A stretch of 47,451 bases of DNA, taken from contig NZ_JBANRJ010000005.1 in NCBI RefSeq assembly GCF_037154075.1, positions 1-47,451 on the forward strand. Reading direction: 5' to 3'. Positions 1-8,193 of this stretch are shown here, piece after piece; position 1 is the stretch's first letter, and each line of letters opens with the position of its first letter. The notes under the pieces are model-generated. The model was not told where the DNA came from. It saw nothing but the letters and a program-made list of their open reading frames with translations, and did not search any database. Source of the DNA: Sphingobium aromaticiconvertens (GTDB lineage Bacteria; Pseudomonadota; Alphaproteobacteria; Sphingomonadales; Sphingomonadaceae). The translations under genes and the position numbers were made by a program.

Positions 1-300
1 GCCGCCCCGGGCAAGTCTCGTTTGCAGCCCCGCAGCCTCGCGGCTTCTATCTCGTGCAGTGCGCAGCCGCGCATTCTCGTCGAGGTCATGGGCATATTGC
101 GTGAGCGCGCTCTCGGCCTCCTGAAGCGCCCGTAACACCGGGCCGTCGAACTCGGCGAGCGTCGCCTTGGCCGTCGCGCTTGCTTGATCGATCCGCGCCC
201 GCGCGACGTCCCGGTTGGGAAAGCTCCAGGAAATGAGCGGGCCGATGCTGAAATGCAGCGCGGAATCGCTCACCAAACCCTCGATCGTACGGGATGTTGT
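1..300 (-). pseudogene. NodT/OprM-type efflux outer membrane protein, internal fragment running off the window start
   Basis: The minus strand from about 300 to 1 encodes a stretch with IGPLISWSFPNRDVARARID and then ALTQYAHDLDENARLR. This is typical of the second half of RND outer-membrane channels of the NodT/OprM family, which form the TolC-like exit duct. There is no start: the upstream side breaks off near 275-315, where it is joined to an acetyltransferase-like fragment in another frame. The frame stays open to base 1. The missing C-terminus is found at 47306-47451, so the window ends probably adjoin. The 5' truncation makes the copy almost certainly non-functional. Confidence 0.75.
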
Positions 301-520
301 GCCCGCCGACGCACGCCTTAAGAAACACCCAAGGTTCCTCAATCACCCGCACCAACTCTCCGATCGCCGGCGACATGGTGGCAAAGACATAGCGGGTTTT
401 CTGCTGCGGCCAGCCTACATCGACCCGAAAACCATCTTCATAGGGGATGGGTGGGGCCGTTTCGCGGGCGAGGGTCCACCCCTTGACCCAAACGGCAACG
501 ATATGGGGATCAGCGGCCAT
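301..520 (-). pseudogene. N-terminal fragment, GNAT-acetyltransferase-like
   Basis: The fragment begins MAADPHIVAVWVKGWTLARE and runs about 70 residues through RVDVGWPQQKTRYVF and EEPWVFLKACV. It then passes in the same frame into antisense-looking sequence of the efflux fragment. From memory, the segment resembles the N-terminus of small GNAT-family N-acetyltransferases found beside rhizobial and sphingomonad genes, but the acetyl-CoA-binding core is absent, so the family call is tentative. Its start lies 11 bases inside the 3' end of the DUF6118 gene, so it was the third gene of the traA operon before the deletion or rearrangement near 305. Confidence 0.45.
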
Positions 521-1232
521 TGTTCGCCGGCTTCACCGCGATCGTGCAGCGCACCGGCTTCTTGGCCTTGACGGCGGACGTGCGGCACGCCTCGATCGTC
601 TCGCGATTGTCCCGCGCCAGATTGACGGCCGCGACGATCCCCTCCCAGCTCGCCGGCGATGCGCGCTGCATCAAATGCGTGCCGGCATCCCATAGCGTCG
701 GTTCGGCAAGCGCCCGCGTCGCCATGCGCTCCGGTAACTGCCAGCTATCGGGCATGGCGCGCGCGATCAGGCCGGCGATCAACGCATAAAGCAGTATCCC
801 GAACACCACGCCACCAAAGCCGGTCCAAATCAGCCATCGGTTCTGCTCGTCGCCGCACCGCGCCGACGCCACCAGGCCGGACAGGTCGCGCGCCGCCCCG
901 TCCAGCGTCGATTTGGCGCTATGCACCAGGTTGCGCAGCTCGCCCGCCGCGCTCGCCACCGAAGCGTTTACACGCTCTCCCATCGTCTCCGGGGTGAGTT
1001 TCATCGCGGGGCTTTTCGCTATCGCATCGACCCGCTGGGTGAGCGCCAGCAATATCTTTTCGGTGTTGGCGAGCGTCGGCTGATAATCGGGAATGTCGAT
1101 GGACTCGCGCGCGCGGGCCAACCCCTCGACCGCAAGGCGCACCAGCGCCACCTCGCCGCGCAACTGCTCGAACGCCGCTTGCGGATCGTCGCCGGCCTCG
1201 CCGTTGTCGCGATAATTATCCTCGTCCATCAT
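510..1232 (-). CDS. DUF6118 family membrane protein of the traA operon
   Basis: This 240-residue protein starts MMDEDNYRDNGEAGDD. It has an acidic N-terminus, a helical region (about residues 20-125) that could form a coiled coil, one hydrophobic segment at about 133-160 (WLIWTGFGGVVFGILLYALI), and a basic C-terminus. It matches my memory of DUF6118 proteins, which lie directly downstream of traA on alphaproteobacterial plasmids; no biochemical role is known to me. It starts 7 bases after the traA stop, so the two are co-transcribed. A membrane-bound accessory role in mobilization is inference only. Confidence 0.7.
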   Translation of the reverse strand: MMDEDNYRDNGEAGDDPQAAFEQLRGEVALVRLAVEGLARARESIDIPDYQPTLANTEKILLALTQRVDAIAKSPAMKLTPETMGERVNASVASAAGELRNLVHSAKSTLDGAARDLSGLVASARCGDEQNRWLIWTGFGGVVFGILLYALIAGLIARAMPDSWQLPERMATRALAEPTLWDAGTHLMQRASPASWEGIVAAVNLARDNRETIEACRTSAVKAKKPVRCTIAVKPANNGR

Positions 1233-1239
1233 CCTCTCC

Positions 1240-4200
1240 TTACCGGCTTATTCCGCGCCCTATGCCTATCCCCAAATCCCGCGCCAGCTCGCGGCCAAGG
1301 TCGCCGCTGTCCACGCCGCGTCCTCGGCCCATGCCGATCTCAAGCCCCAGCTCGCGGGTGCGATTACGCAGGACCGATTCCACCTGGGGATCGCGCTCAA
1401 GGCTTTTCGCCATGCCCGCCATTTCCTTGCCCGTGCGCTCCCGGCCCGCCATGTCGCCGGCGCGATAGAGGCGGTCGCGCTCCTGTTTCAGCCCCTGCCA
1501 GCGTTCCACGAACCGATCGGCCCGCAAGTTCGGATCGGCCCGCACGCGCGCCTCCTGGGCCATCGCGTCGAGCATCGGCCCGCTACGCCCCGCCGCCGCC
1601 TCGCGCAGCAAGGCGGGGTCGCGCTGCATCGCCGCCGACAGGTCGCGCGAGGCTCCCGGCCTGATCTGCTCAAGCGCCTGTGTCGCGCGCTCGAGCGCGA
1701 CCTTCTGATGCTCAAGGACCGGAGCGCCCGATGCTCGCGCCTGCAACACCGCCTCGGCCGAACGCGAGGCCCGCTCGACCGCGCGCGTAAAGGCGCGGTC
1801 CTCGCCGCGATCCGGCAACGCCGGCGTGCGCTCCGCGCCCCTCGCCGGCTCGGCCGACAGTTTCAAGCCGTCGAACATGCCGCGCTTGGGCCCCTCGCCC
1901 TGGCCGCGATCGGTCGCCGGCGCTGGCCGCTCGGGTGCGGGGCGGAAATTGTCGAACATACCCCGCCGCGGCCGCCCCTCGCCCGCGGCCTTCGCCTCGC
2001 CAGCGCCGCGGGCGTCGCCCATCTGGCGTGAAGTTCCCGCGCTCGGCGCGAGGATCTCCACGCCCTTCCGCTCGGGCGCATCCGCAACGCGGATCTCGCC
2101 CGACAGCCCGCGCCGATCGGCGAACGATTGCGCCTCGGCGTCGCGGTCGCGGAACATCGGATAGTCGGACGCCATATCCTTCGCCCGCTCGCGCGACAGC
2201 GTGCGGACAAGCCGGCGATCGTCGGCGAAATCGTCGCGGCCGTAATGGAGCTGCACCCCGTCACGGTGCCGCGACAGCGCCACATAGGCCGAATGGCGGT
2301 CCATCCCCGGCGTCGCCAGCACATGCCCCTGATCGACCGTCACCCCCTGCGATTTGTGGATGGTCGCCGCATAGCCATGATCGACATGGGCATAATCTTT
2401 CAGGTCGAACGCGACGCTCCGGCCATCGTCAAGGCGAACGGCCATGCTGTCGGGCGACACGCGCTCGACCTTCCCCAGCGTGCCGTTCTTCACCCCAAGC
2501 CCGCGCTCGTTTTTCAGGAACATGATGCGGTCGCCGCTAGCGAAGTCGCGCGCGCCCCGCTCGGCCGAAATTCGCACGTTCTGCCCCAGCTCGCCGGCGT
2601 CGCGCAGCCGATCGCGCGCGGCCAGGTTCAAATCCCGCACCTCGGCATTGGTATGGGTGAGGATGATCCGCGTCTTGTCGGGATCGGCAAGCCGCTGCGC
2701 GTCCCATGTGTCGATCAGCTCGGCCCGCGCAGCCTCGCGCATCTCGGCCGCGTGGACCATGCCATGCTGCTCATAGGCATGGATCGCCTCGCCGGTCCTG
2801 CCCGTCGCCAGCGCCCGCGTCGCCTCCTTCTGCCAGTCCTCATGCTGCCGGCGAACCTCGTTGATCTCGGCCGCGCCGTGGCGCTCGGCAAGGGACCGGA
2901 ACGCCGCGCCGGCCTCGATCGCCTGCAACTGCTCGGCGTCGCCGACAAGAACCACCTTCGCCCCTGCCCGCTCGGCCTCCGACAGCACACGCTCCATCTG
3001 GCGCGTGCCGATCATGCCAGCCTCGTCGATGACAAGCACGTCGCGCGGCCCCAGCAGCTCGCGGCCCTGGCCCCACTGATATTCCATGCTCGCGATCGTG
3101 CGCGAGGCGATGCCGGAACCGCCTTCGAGCCCCTCGGCAGCGATCCCCGACAAGGCCGCGCCGCGCACCTGATAGCCGGCGCGCTCCCATTCGTCGCGGG
3201 CAACTCCCAACATGGCCGATTTGCCGGTGCCGGCATAGCCGACCACGATTGCAAGGTCGTTCTGGCCGGTGATATGCGCCAGCGCGTCCCGTTGCTGGTC
3301 CCCCAGCACCAGGCCACCACTCCCGGCGACGTCCGCCCCCCTTGATAGCGACGTCGCCGGGAGACCATGCCCCGCACGCTCGGCAAGCCGGTCCCCGGCC
3401 TGGCTCAACCGCTGCTCGGTGTCGATCATGTCGCGGGAGGTAAAGCGGTCCTCGCCGCGCCCGTCCTTCCCCAGCGCCACCAGCTCGGGCGAGGTCCGCA
3501 CCGCGCTCATCACCTGATCGAACTGATCCTTGCCGTCGCTGTGCCGGAATGCGAACTGCGCCAGGTCGCGCCGCGTGAACGTCGCCTGTTGGCGCGTGAT
3601 CGCGTCCAGAGCGATTTCGGGATTGGCGATGATCTTCTCGCCATTCTCCCGCGCGATCCGGGCATGGTCCTCGACCCGCTCGGCCTCAAGCCCCTGTTCG
3701 GGCATACGCGACGCCGCCGGCCCGATCTTGTGCTGCGGCTCAAGGTCGATGCCCTGATCCTGCAAACTGCGGTGGTCGATGCGCGCGTCTATATCCAGCT
3801 CGGCCAGGCGCTCGTTGACATGATCGGCCCACGCCTCGCGCCACTCCTTCAGGAGCGCATTGCTGTTCCACTCGCGCACCTTCTGGCCGAACCCCTCCGG
3901 CCCTACCTCGCGCATCGACAGCATGACATGCGCGTGCGGCTTCGGTTGCCCGTCCTTCCCCATGTCCCAATGCACATTCATGTCCGCGACCATGCCGCAT
4001 TCGACGAACTGCCTTTCGACAAAATCGCGGGCGAGCTGGATGCCCTGTTGCTGGTTCAGCTCGCGCGGAATCGAGAACTCCATCTCGCGGGCAAGCTGCG
4101 CGTCCTTGCGTTTCTCGCCGGCCTCAACCTCGTTCCACAAGGTCGCGCGATCGTTTAAACGCTCCGGCGCACCTTGGGGCAGCATGATTTCCGAATAGAC

Positions 4201-4344
4201 GACGCCGGCCTTATTCGAGAAATCATGGTCGCGCCCGAGTCGATCATCGTGCAGCCGTTCCGCCGCACGATAGGCCGCGCTGGCAACGGCACTTGATCCG
4301 TTGGCGCGACTGATGACCTTGGCCGAGAAATGGTAGATCGCCAT
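1240..4344 (-). CDS. traA: Ti-type conjugative relaxase/helicase TraA (MOBQ)
   Basis: TraA nicks the transfer origin and unwinds the plasmid strand for conjugation. The 1034-residue protein starts MAIYHFSAKVISRANGSSAV, the standard MobA/MobL beginning. Tyr25 stands where RSF1010 MobA has its catalytic Tyr25. The metal-binding histidine motif is PHAHVML (His137, His139, with His125 upstream). The helicase half has Walker A GYAGTGKSA (369-377), Walker B VLVIDEAGM (436-444), VGDAEQLQ (467-474) and a later GYAATIHKSQG motif. The C-terminus is basic and charge-rich. The length is close to the roughly 1100 residues of Ti TraA, and all motifs are intact. It faces the oriT-like hairpin and heads an operon with the DUF6118 gene. 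Confidence 0.95.
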   Translation of the reverse strand: MAIYHFSAKVISRANGSSAVASAAYRAAERLHDDRLGRDHDFSNKAGVVYSEIMLPQGAPERLNDRATLWNEVEAGEKRKDAQLAREMEFSIPRELNQQQGIQLARDFVERQFVECGMVADMNVHWDMGKDGQPKPHAHVMLSMREVGPEGFGQKVREWNSNALLKEWREAWADHVNERLAELDIDARIDHRSLQDQGIDLEPQHKIGPAASRMPEQGLEAERVEDHARIARENGEKIIANPEIALDAITRQQATFTRRDLAQFAFRHSDGKDQFDQVMSAVRTSPELVALGKDGRGEDRFTSRDMIDTEQRLSQAGDRLAERAGHGLPATSLSRGADVAGSGGLVLGDQQRDALAHITGQNDLAIVVGYAGTGKSAMLGVARDEWERAGYQVRGAALSGIAAEGLEGGSGIASRTIASMEYQWGQGRELLGPRDVLVIDEAGMIGTRQMERVLSEAERAGAKVVLVGDAEQLQAIEAGAAFRSLAERHGAAEINEVRRQHEDWQKEATRALATGRTGEAIHAYEQHGMVHAAEMREAARAELIDTWDAQRLADPDKTRIILTHTNAEVRDLNLAARDRLRDAGELGQNVRISAERGARDFASGDRIMFLKNERGLGVKNGTLGKVERVSPDSMAVRLDDGRSVAFDLKDYAHVDHGYAATIHKSQGVTVDQGHVLATPGMDRHSAYVALSRHRDGVQLHYGRDDFADDRRLVRTLSRERAKDMASDYPMFRDRDAEAQSFADRRGLSGEIRVADAPERKGVEILAPSAGTSRQMGDARGAGEAKAAGEGRPRRGMFDNFRPAPERPAPATDRGQGEGPKRGMFDGLKLSAEPARGAERTPALPDRGEDRAFTRAVERASRSAEAVLQARASGAPVLEHQKVALERATQALEQIRPGASRDLSAAMQRDPALLREAAAGRSGPMLDAMAQEARVRADPNLRADRFVERWQGLKQERDRLYRAGDMAGRERTGKEMAGMAKSLERDPQVESVLRNRTRELGLEIGMGRGRGVDSGDLGRELARDLGIGIGRGISR

Positions 4345-4373
4345 GACGGCCGCTATACTGCCTTCTCAAGCGC

Positions 4374-4400
4374 ACGTCGGCAACGACGTATAAGCGCGCA
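4374..4400 (+). other. oriT: Candidate transfer origin (oriT): hairpin plus nic-like TAAGCGCGC
   Basis: ACGTCG (4374-4379), loop GCAA, CGACGT (4384-4389) form a perfect 6-bp stem, followed at once by ATAAGCGCGC. From memory, Ti-plasmid and RSF1010-type origins have the same design: an inverted repeat ending in CGACGTATAA-type sequence next to a GCGC nic site. The position, 30 bases upstream of traA and between the divergent tra operons, is where MOBQ origins lie. The exact nick is not determined. Confidence 0.65.
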
Positions 4401-4517
4401 CTCACACTCTCTGCCGTTCCTGTGATTGACTTGGCCGCATTTTCGGGTGTCGCCCGTTTTCTCATGTGTGCGCTGTGCTACGATCCTGCTTCATCGACGT
4501 GCGAGGAAAGGAACGTG

Positions 4518-4769
4518 ATGACGGCCAACCACAGTCCGCAACTCGATGCGCTCTGGCGCGATCCCGCCCATTGGTCGGACGGCCTGTTTGGCTGCTATTT
4601 CGCCAAGGCCGATCCGCGCCTGTGGGTGCCCAAGCGCAATCCCGCATTGGGCTGGACGCTCAACATGGCCCACCCTCGCGCGGGGTGGTGGATGATCGGC
4701 ACGGTCCTGTTCGCCGCCCTCTTTCCCGTCGCCCTCATCCTCACTGTCGGAGCGATCTCCCATGCGTAA
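4518..4769 (+). CDS. DUF5808-type small membrane protein
   Basis: The 83-residue protein starts MTANHSPQLDALWRDPAHWS at the ATG preceded by GAGGAAAGGA (4503-4512); an upstream in-frame ATG at 4422 lacks such a site. The core FYFAK-to-PKRNPALGWTLN pattern (here YFAKADPRLWVPKRNPALGW) resembles the DUF5808 motif. A single C-terminal transmembrane segment (WWMIGTVLFAALFPVALILT) follows. It is the first gene of the plus-strand mobilization operon and overlaps the next gene by 8 bases. Function is unknown. Confidence 0.7.
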   Translation: MTANHSPQLDALWRDPAHWSDGLFGCYFAKADPRLWVPKRNPALGWTLNMAHPRAGWWMIGTVLFAALFPVALILTVGAISHA

Positions 4770-5070
4770 GGTACGCGACTATGATGCGGAGCTAAAAGCG
4801 CTCGGCGACAAGGCCAGGGCGCTGAAGGCGAAGAAGGTCCAGCAGCTCGGTGAACTCGTGATGGCCACCGGAGCCGACGCGCTCGACGCCGAAGTGCTGG
4901 CCGGTGCGCTGCTGCATGTCATCGGCGAGGCGCAGGTCGCGGACAATCGGGAGGCGTGGCGCTCTGATGGCGCGGCCTTCTTTCAGCGGCGCGGGCGCAA
5001 GTCTGGCAAGGGCAATGCAGGCAACGACGGTGGCGCAGGCGAAACTTCAGCAGGCGGTGCGCAGGGCTGA
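4762..5070 (+). CDS. TraC-like mobilization accessory protein
   Basis: The 102-residue protein starts MRKVRDYDAELKALGDKARA. Its helical, charged N-terminal half is followed by QLGELVMATGADALDAEVLAGALL, the pattern of small proteins encoded beside traD and traG on Ti-like and sphingomonad plasmids (often labelled TraC or TraD). These proteins assist relaxosome formation at oriT. The C-terminal tail (glycine/serine-rich, from about residue 80) overlaps the start of traD in another frame and may not be conserved. Overlaps at both ends imply a single transcript. Confidence 0.7.
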   Translation: MRKVRDYDAELKALGDKARALKAKKVQQLGELVMATGADALDAEVLAGALLHVIGEAQVADNREAWRSDGAAFFQRRGRKSGKGNAGNDGGAGETSAGGAQG

Positions 5071-5344
5071 GGCCGCACAGCGCCGCACCGATACGAGAGG
5101 ATGGGTCGTGCAACGACGCGAACGCACCCGCCACCTGATCGAGCTGGGCGGCCTCGTCCAGAAAGCCGGCCTCGTCGATCTCGCCGACGACGATCGCGCC
5201 ACCCTCTACGGCGCGATGCTCGAACTGGCGGCGAAAGCCCGGGACGAAAATACCGGCGACGTGCTGGCGCTGTGGAAGCGGCGCGGCAAGCGTGCGTTCG
5301 ACGCGGAAGCGGAAGCCGGCGAGGAGCAACCGGACGATGGTTGA
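5015..5344 (+). CDS. traD: Conjugal transfer protein TraD
   Basis: The 109-residue protein contains RTDTRGWVVQRRERTRHLIE and then LGGLVQKAGL, the signature of the TraD family (PF06412). This is a small basic accessory protein of the Ti-type mobilization region. The chosen ATG at 5015 gives MQATTVAQAKLQQAV, a plausible helical N-terminus, and lies inside the 3' end of the preceding gene. The stop overlaps the start of the next gene. It probably supports relaxosome assembly with TraA; this role is known for the family and not shown by the sequence. Confidence 0.75.
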   Translation: MQATTVAQAKLQQAVRRAEAAQRRTDTRGWVVQRRERTRHLIELGGLVQKAGLVDLADDDRATLYGAMLELAAKARDENTGDVLALWKRRGKRAFDAEAEAGEEQPDDG

Positions 5345-5891
5345 TCGGCCCGATTTCCATATCATCACCGGCGGTCCCGGCTCGGGCAAAACCTCCCTGA
5401 TCGAAGCACTGGCGGCGCAAGGCGTCCACCACATGCCAGAGGCCGGTCGCGCCATCATTCGCGATCAGGTCGCGATTGGCGGCGCCGCCCTCCCCTGGGC
5501 TAATCACGCCGCCTATGCGGAATTGATGCTGGGATGGGAATTGCGGTCCTGGCATGAGGCCCATGATCGCGCGGGGCCAGTCATCTTCGATCGCGGCGTC
5601 CCCGATGTCATTGGCTATCTGCATCTGTGCAGCCTCCCGGTGTCGGCCCATGTCAGCCAGGCAGCGGACCTGTTTCGCTATCAGCGCCGCGTCTTCATCG
5701 CTCCGCCCTGGCGCGAGATATTTGGGCAGGACGCGGAGCGGAAACAGGATTGGGCAGAGGCGCAGGCGACCTATGAGGCAATGGTCACGGTCTATGCCAG
5801 CCTCGGCTACGAACTGGTGAAGCTCCCCCTCGCTCCGGTTTCGGAACGGGCGCGCTTCGTCCGCGCACGGATGGGAGAACAAGATGGCTGA
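5337..5891 (+). CDS. AAA-type ATPase/kinase-like P-loop protein (AAA_28)
   Basis: The 184-residue protein starts MVDRPDFHIITGGPGSGKTS. The P-loop GGPGSGKT is at residues 12-19, and a probable Walker B-like segment VIFDRGVPD lies near the middle. The fold matches single-domain AAA_28 ATPases resembling small-molecule kinases, which recur in bacterial genomes as stand-alone genes. It overlaps traD by 8 bases at the start and the next gene by 8 at the end, so it belongs to the mobilization operon, but no transfer role is known for the family. Substrate is unknown. Confidence 0.75.
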   Translation: MVDRPDFHIITGGPGSGKTSLIEALAAQGVHHMPEAGRAIIRDQVAIGGAALPWANHAAYAELMLGWELRSWHEAHDRAGPVIFDRGVPDVIGYLHLCSLPVSAHVSQAADLFRYQRRVFIAPPWREIFGQDAERKQDWAEAQATYEAMVTVYASLGYELVKLPLAPVSERARFVRARMGEQDG

Positions 5892-6162
5892 CACCTCACG
5901 CCTTTCCTGGCAGCTTCTGATGGTGGGGCCGGGGATTGATCGCATCACCCCCGACATTCAGGACAAGCTCGCCACCCTGCTCGACCTGCTGCCCGCCACC
6001 GCGACCATCAATGTCCAGACCGACGCCGGCTATGTCACCGTCTCGCGCGACTGGCCCAGCCACCGCATGGAAACCGTCGACAGCCTGGTGGACGCCATCG
6101 CCGCCGCGCCAGGCATCATCCATATCTCCGTGCCCGACAAGGGAGACTCAACCGATGAATGA
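5884..6162 (+). CDS. Conserved-looking hypothetical protein of the tra operon
   Basis: I do not recognise this 92-residue protein. It starts MADTSRLSWQLLMVGPGIDR, has alternating hydrophobic strands and helices, and no transmembrane segment or signal peptide. A compact alpha/beta fold is suggested by the TINVQTDAGYVTVSRDWPSH and IIHISVPDKG strands. It overlaps the upstream ATPase by 8 bases and the downstream VbhA-like gene by 8, so it is translated with them. The coding case rests on the tight overlaps and the family-like composition. Confidence 0.6.
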   Translation: MADTSRLSWQLLMVGPGIDRITPDIQDKLATLLDLLPATATINVQTDAGYVTVSRDWPSHRMETVDSLVDAIAAAPGIIHISVPDKGDSTDE

Positions 6163-6439
6163 CCACCCCATCCCGGATGAAGAACGCGCCCAGCGCCAAC
6201 GAGCAATCGATTTCGCGCGGATCAGTACCGAGCTGTCAGGCGGCTCCCTCTCCCGGGACATGGAGGCGCTGAACGTCCGTTTCGTTTCCGGGGAACTGTC
6301 CATGAGCGACTATATCGCCGCCGTGCGGGACCACGCCGACACCCTGCCCCCCGCCGGCCCGCCGGTGCAGGAATATTTCACCAGTTTCGATGAACTCGAA
6401 GCCGCAAGGCGCGCTGACGACGGCAAAGGGGCATCCTGA
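6155..6439 (+). CDS. VbhA-like antitoxin-domain protein without a Fic partner
   Basis: The 94-residue protein starts MNDHPIPDEERAQRQRAIDF. Residues 15-60 follow the three-helix VbhA pattern (RAIDFARISTELSGG, then VRFVSGELSMSDYIAA). VbhA proteins block Fic AMP-transferases through an (S/T)xxxE(G/N) helix. Here that site reads STELSG (residues 24-29), with Ser in place of the inhibitory Glu. No Fic gene is visible in the window. It sits just before traG, so it may have a conjugation-linked role or be a decayed antitoxin; neither is shown. Confidence 0.6.
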   Translation: MNDHPIPDEERAQRQRAIDFARISTELSGGSLSRDMEALNVRFVSGELSMSDYIAAVRDHADTLPPAGPPVQEYFTSFDELEAARRADDGKGAS

Positions 6440-6441
6440 CG

Positions 6442-8101
6442 ATGGAGTGGCTGCGCCAGCTTGGCCGGGCGATCCGCAACCTCGCCCGCATATCGCGCCA
6501 GAATCCGATCTGGGCGATCACGGCGCTGACGCTCAGCCCGATCGCACTCATCCGCCATCTGTTCGGCGTCCTCATCCTGTTCCTCATCACCGCCGTCGTG
6601 CTGCTGGGTGGCGGACAGTTCGTCCTGCATTCGCTGTTCGGCCTGCCGCGCGATTCCAACCTCTACCAGATCGGCATGATGCTGATGATGCTCGCCGTCG
6701 TCCTCATCGGCTTGCGCGCCCTCTTCCAGCCCCTGATCCTGAAATATGACGGTCCCACCGCTGACGACACCCACGGCTCGGCCCGCTTCGCCACCGATCG
6801 TGAGGCTCGTCCTCTCGCCCAAAATGAGGGCCTGCTGATCGGCCGCGACCGAAAATCGGGCAGGCTGCTGCGCTATGCCGGTCCCGCCCATCTGCTCACG
6901 ATCGCGCCGACACGCACCGGCAAGGGTGTGGGAACGATCATTCCCAACCTGCTCGACCTATGCCGGCCCGGTCGTCTGCATCGACCCCAAGGGCGAGAAC
7001 GCCCGCATCACCGCCCGCCAGCGCGGCCGCTTTGGCGCGGTTCATGTCCTCGATCCGTTCGGCGTCACCGGCCTGCCCTCCGCCGCGTTCAATCCGCTCG
7101 ATCGCATAGACCCCACCGGCCTCGATCTTGCCGACGACTGCATGACGCTCGCCGACGCACTGGTCTATGATGCTCCCGGCGAGGCCGGCGACGCACATTG
7201 GAACGACGAAGCCAGGGCGCTGATCTCGGGCCTCATCCTGTCGATTGTCACCAGCGAGCCGGCTTCGACGCGGAATCTCGCCACCTTGCGCGACCGTCTC
7301 ACCCTTGCCCCTGCCGCCTTCACCGCCCAGCTCGAAGCGATGCAGGCGCAGGGCGGCCTCGCCGCGCGCGCCGCCAACCGTCATCTCGGCAAATCCGATC
7401 GTGAAGCCGCCGGCGTGCTGTCATCCGCGCAGCGCCATACCCATTTTCTCGATAGCCCGCGCATGACGGCGGTGCTGGGTCATTCGGATTTTACCTTCGC
7501 CGATGTGAAGGCGCAGGCGACGACGGTCTACCTGGTGCTGCCGCCCGACCGGCTCGCCACCTATGCCCGCTGGCTGCGCCTGATGCTCGCCCAATCGCTC
7601 ACCGAGCTGGCCCGCGCGCCGGCGTCTGCGATAAGCCCCGTGCTGTTCCTGCTCGATGAGTTCGCCGCGCTTGGCCGCCTCGAACCCGTCGAGCGCGCTA
7701 TGGGCCTGATGGCCGGCTATGGCATCCAGCTCTGGCCGATCCTGCAGGATGTGCACCAGCTCCGCGCGCTCTACGAGCGCCGCGCCGGCACCTTCCTGTC
7801 CAACGCCGGCGTGTTGCAGATATTCGGGGTCAACGATCACGACAGCGCCAGGCTGGTCTCCGATCTGCTCGGCCAGGAAACGGTTGTGTTCGAGACGATG
7901 AGCCGCGCCATAGACGCCGAGGAAACCGGCATATCCTTCGGATCGCAGCATGTCGGCCGCCCCCTGCTCACCCCTGATGAGGTCCGCACGATGCGCGAGG
8001 ATCTCCAACTCCTGTTTCTCGCCGGGCAGCGCCCGATCGTTGCGACCAAACTGCGCTACTATGCCGATCGCGAATTCGCGGGACGGTTCGACAGGGCATA
8101 A
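6442..8101 (+). pseudogene. traG: Type IV coupling protein TraG/VirD4 with a one-base frameshift
   Basis: TraG links the relaxosome to the secretion channel at the inner membrane. The first frame starts MEWLRQLGRAIRNLARISRQ and has two transmembrane segments (about residues 32-55 and 70-95) and Walker A APTRTGKGVG (155-164). After NLL (to base 6954) homology moves to the next frame, TYAGPVVCIDPKGENA, and continues to the end, including Walker B PVLFLLDEFAALGRL near residue 398. One extra base at about 6955 explains it. Corrected, the protein is about 552 residues, usual for plasmid TraG. Either the coupling protein is lost or the base is a sequencing error. Confidence 0.85.
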
Positions 8102-8123
8102 ACCCGACTATGAGAGGGGAAAT

Positions 8124-8168
8124 ATGGTGATGAGATACGGGGTTGAGAGGAGCGGCATCGTCCTCATG
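8124..8168 (+). pseudogene. 5' stub of an exported-protein gene split by the ISKra4 element
   Basis: The stub is ATG at 8124, preceded by GAGAGGGGAA (8112-8121), 22 bases after the traG stop. It gives MVMRYGVERSGIVLM, then the mobile element begins. Joining base 8168 to base 11139 (one copy of the 6-bp repeat CTCATG) restores an open frame into MTGTALFLAASAALASA of the gene at 11136. So this is the original start, with the positively charged start of its signal peptide. Confidence 0.7.
8163..8168. repeat. Target-site duplication CTCATG, left copy
   Basis: CTCATG here is repeated at 11133-11138 on the other side of the element. The shared stretch extends to CCTCATGG if one base is taken from each element end, so the true duplication is 6 to 8 bp. 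Eight- or nine-bp duplications are what I recall for ISKra4-family groups. Confidence 0.7.
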
Positions 8169-8193
8169 GGGAGCATGAGAAAGTTGGGGGTCA
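8169..8193 (+). repeat. Left terminal inverted repeat of the ISKra4 element
   Basis: Pairs with 11108-11132 (20/25 identities). The transposase stop codon (TGA, complement of 8191-8193) lies inside this repeat, so the gene runs to the very tip of the element. Confidence 0.75.

Noticed and set aside
2128..4158. Long plus-strand frames opposite traA
   Set aside because: Shadows of the relaxase gene; no family features on the plus strand.
6155..8101. A Fic-VbhA toxin-antitoxin module
   Set aside because: No Fic domain is encoded next to the VbhA-like gene or elsewhere in the window.
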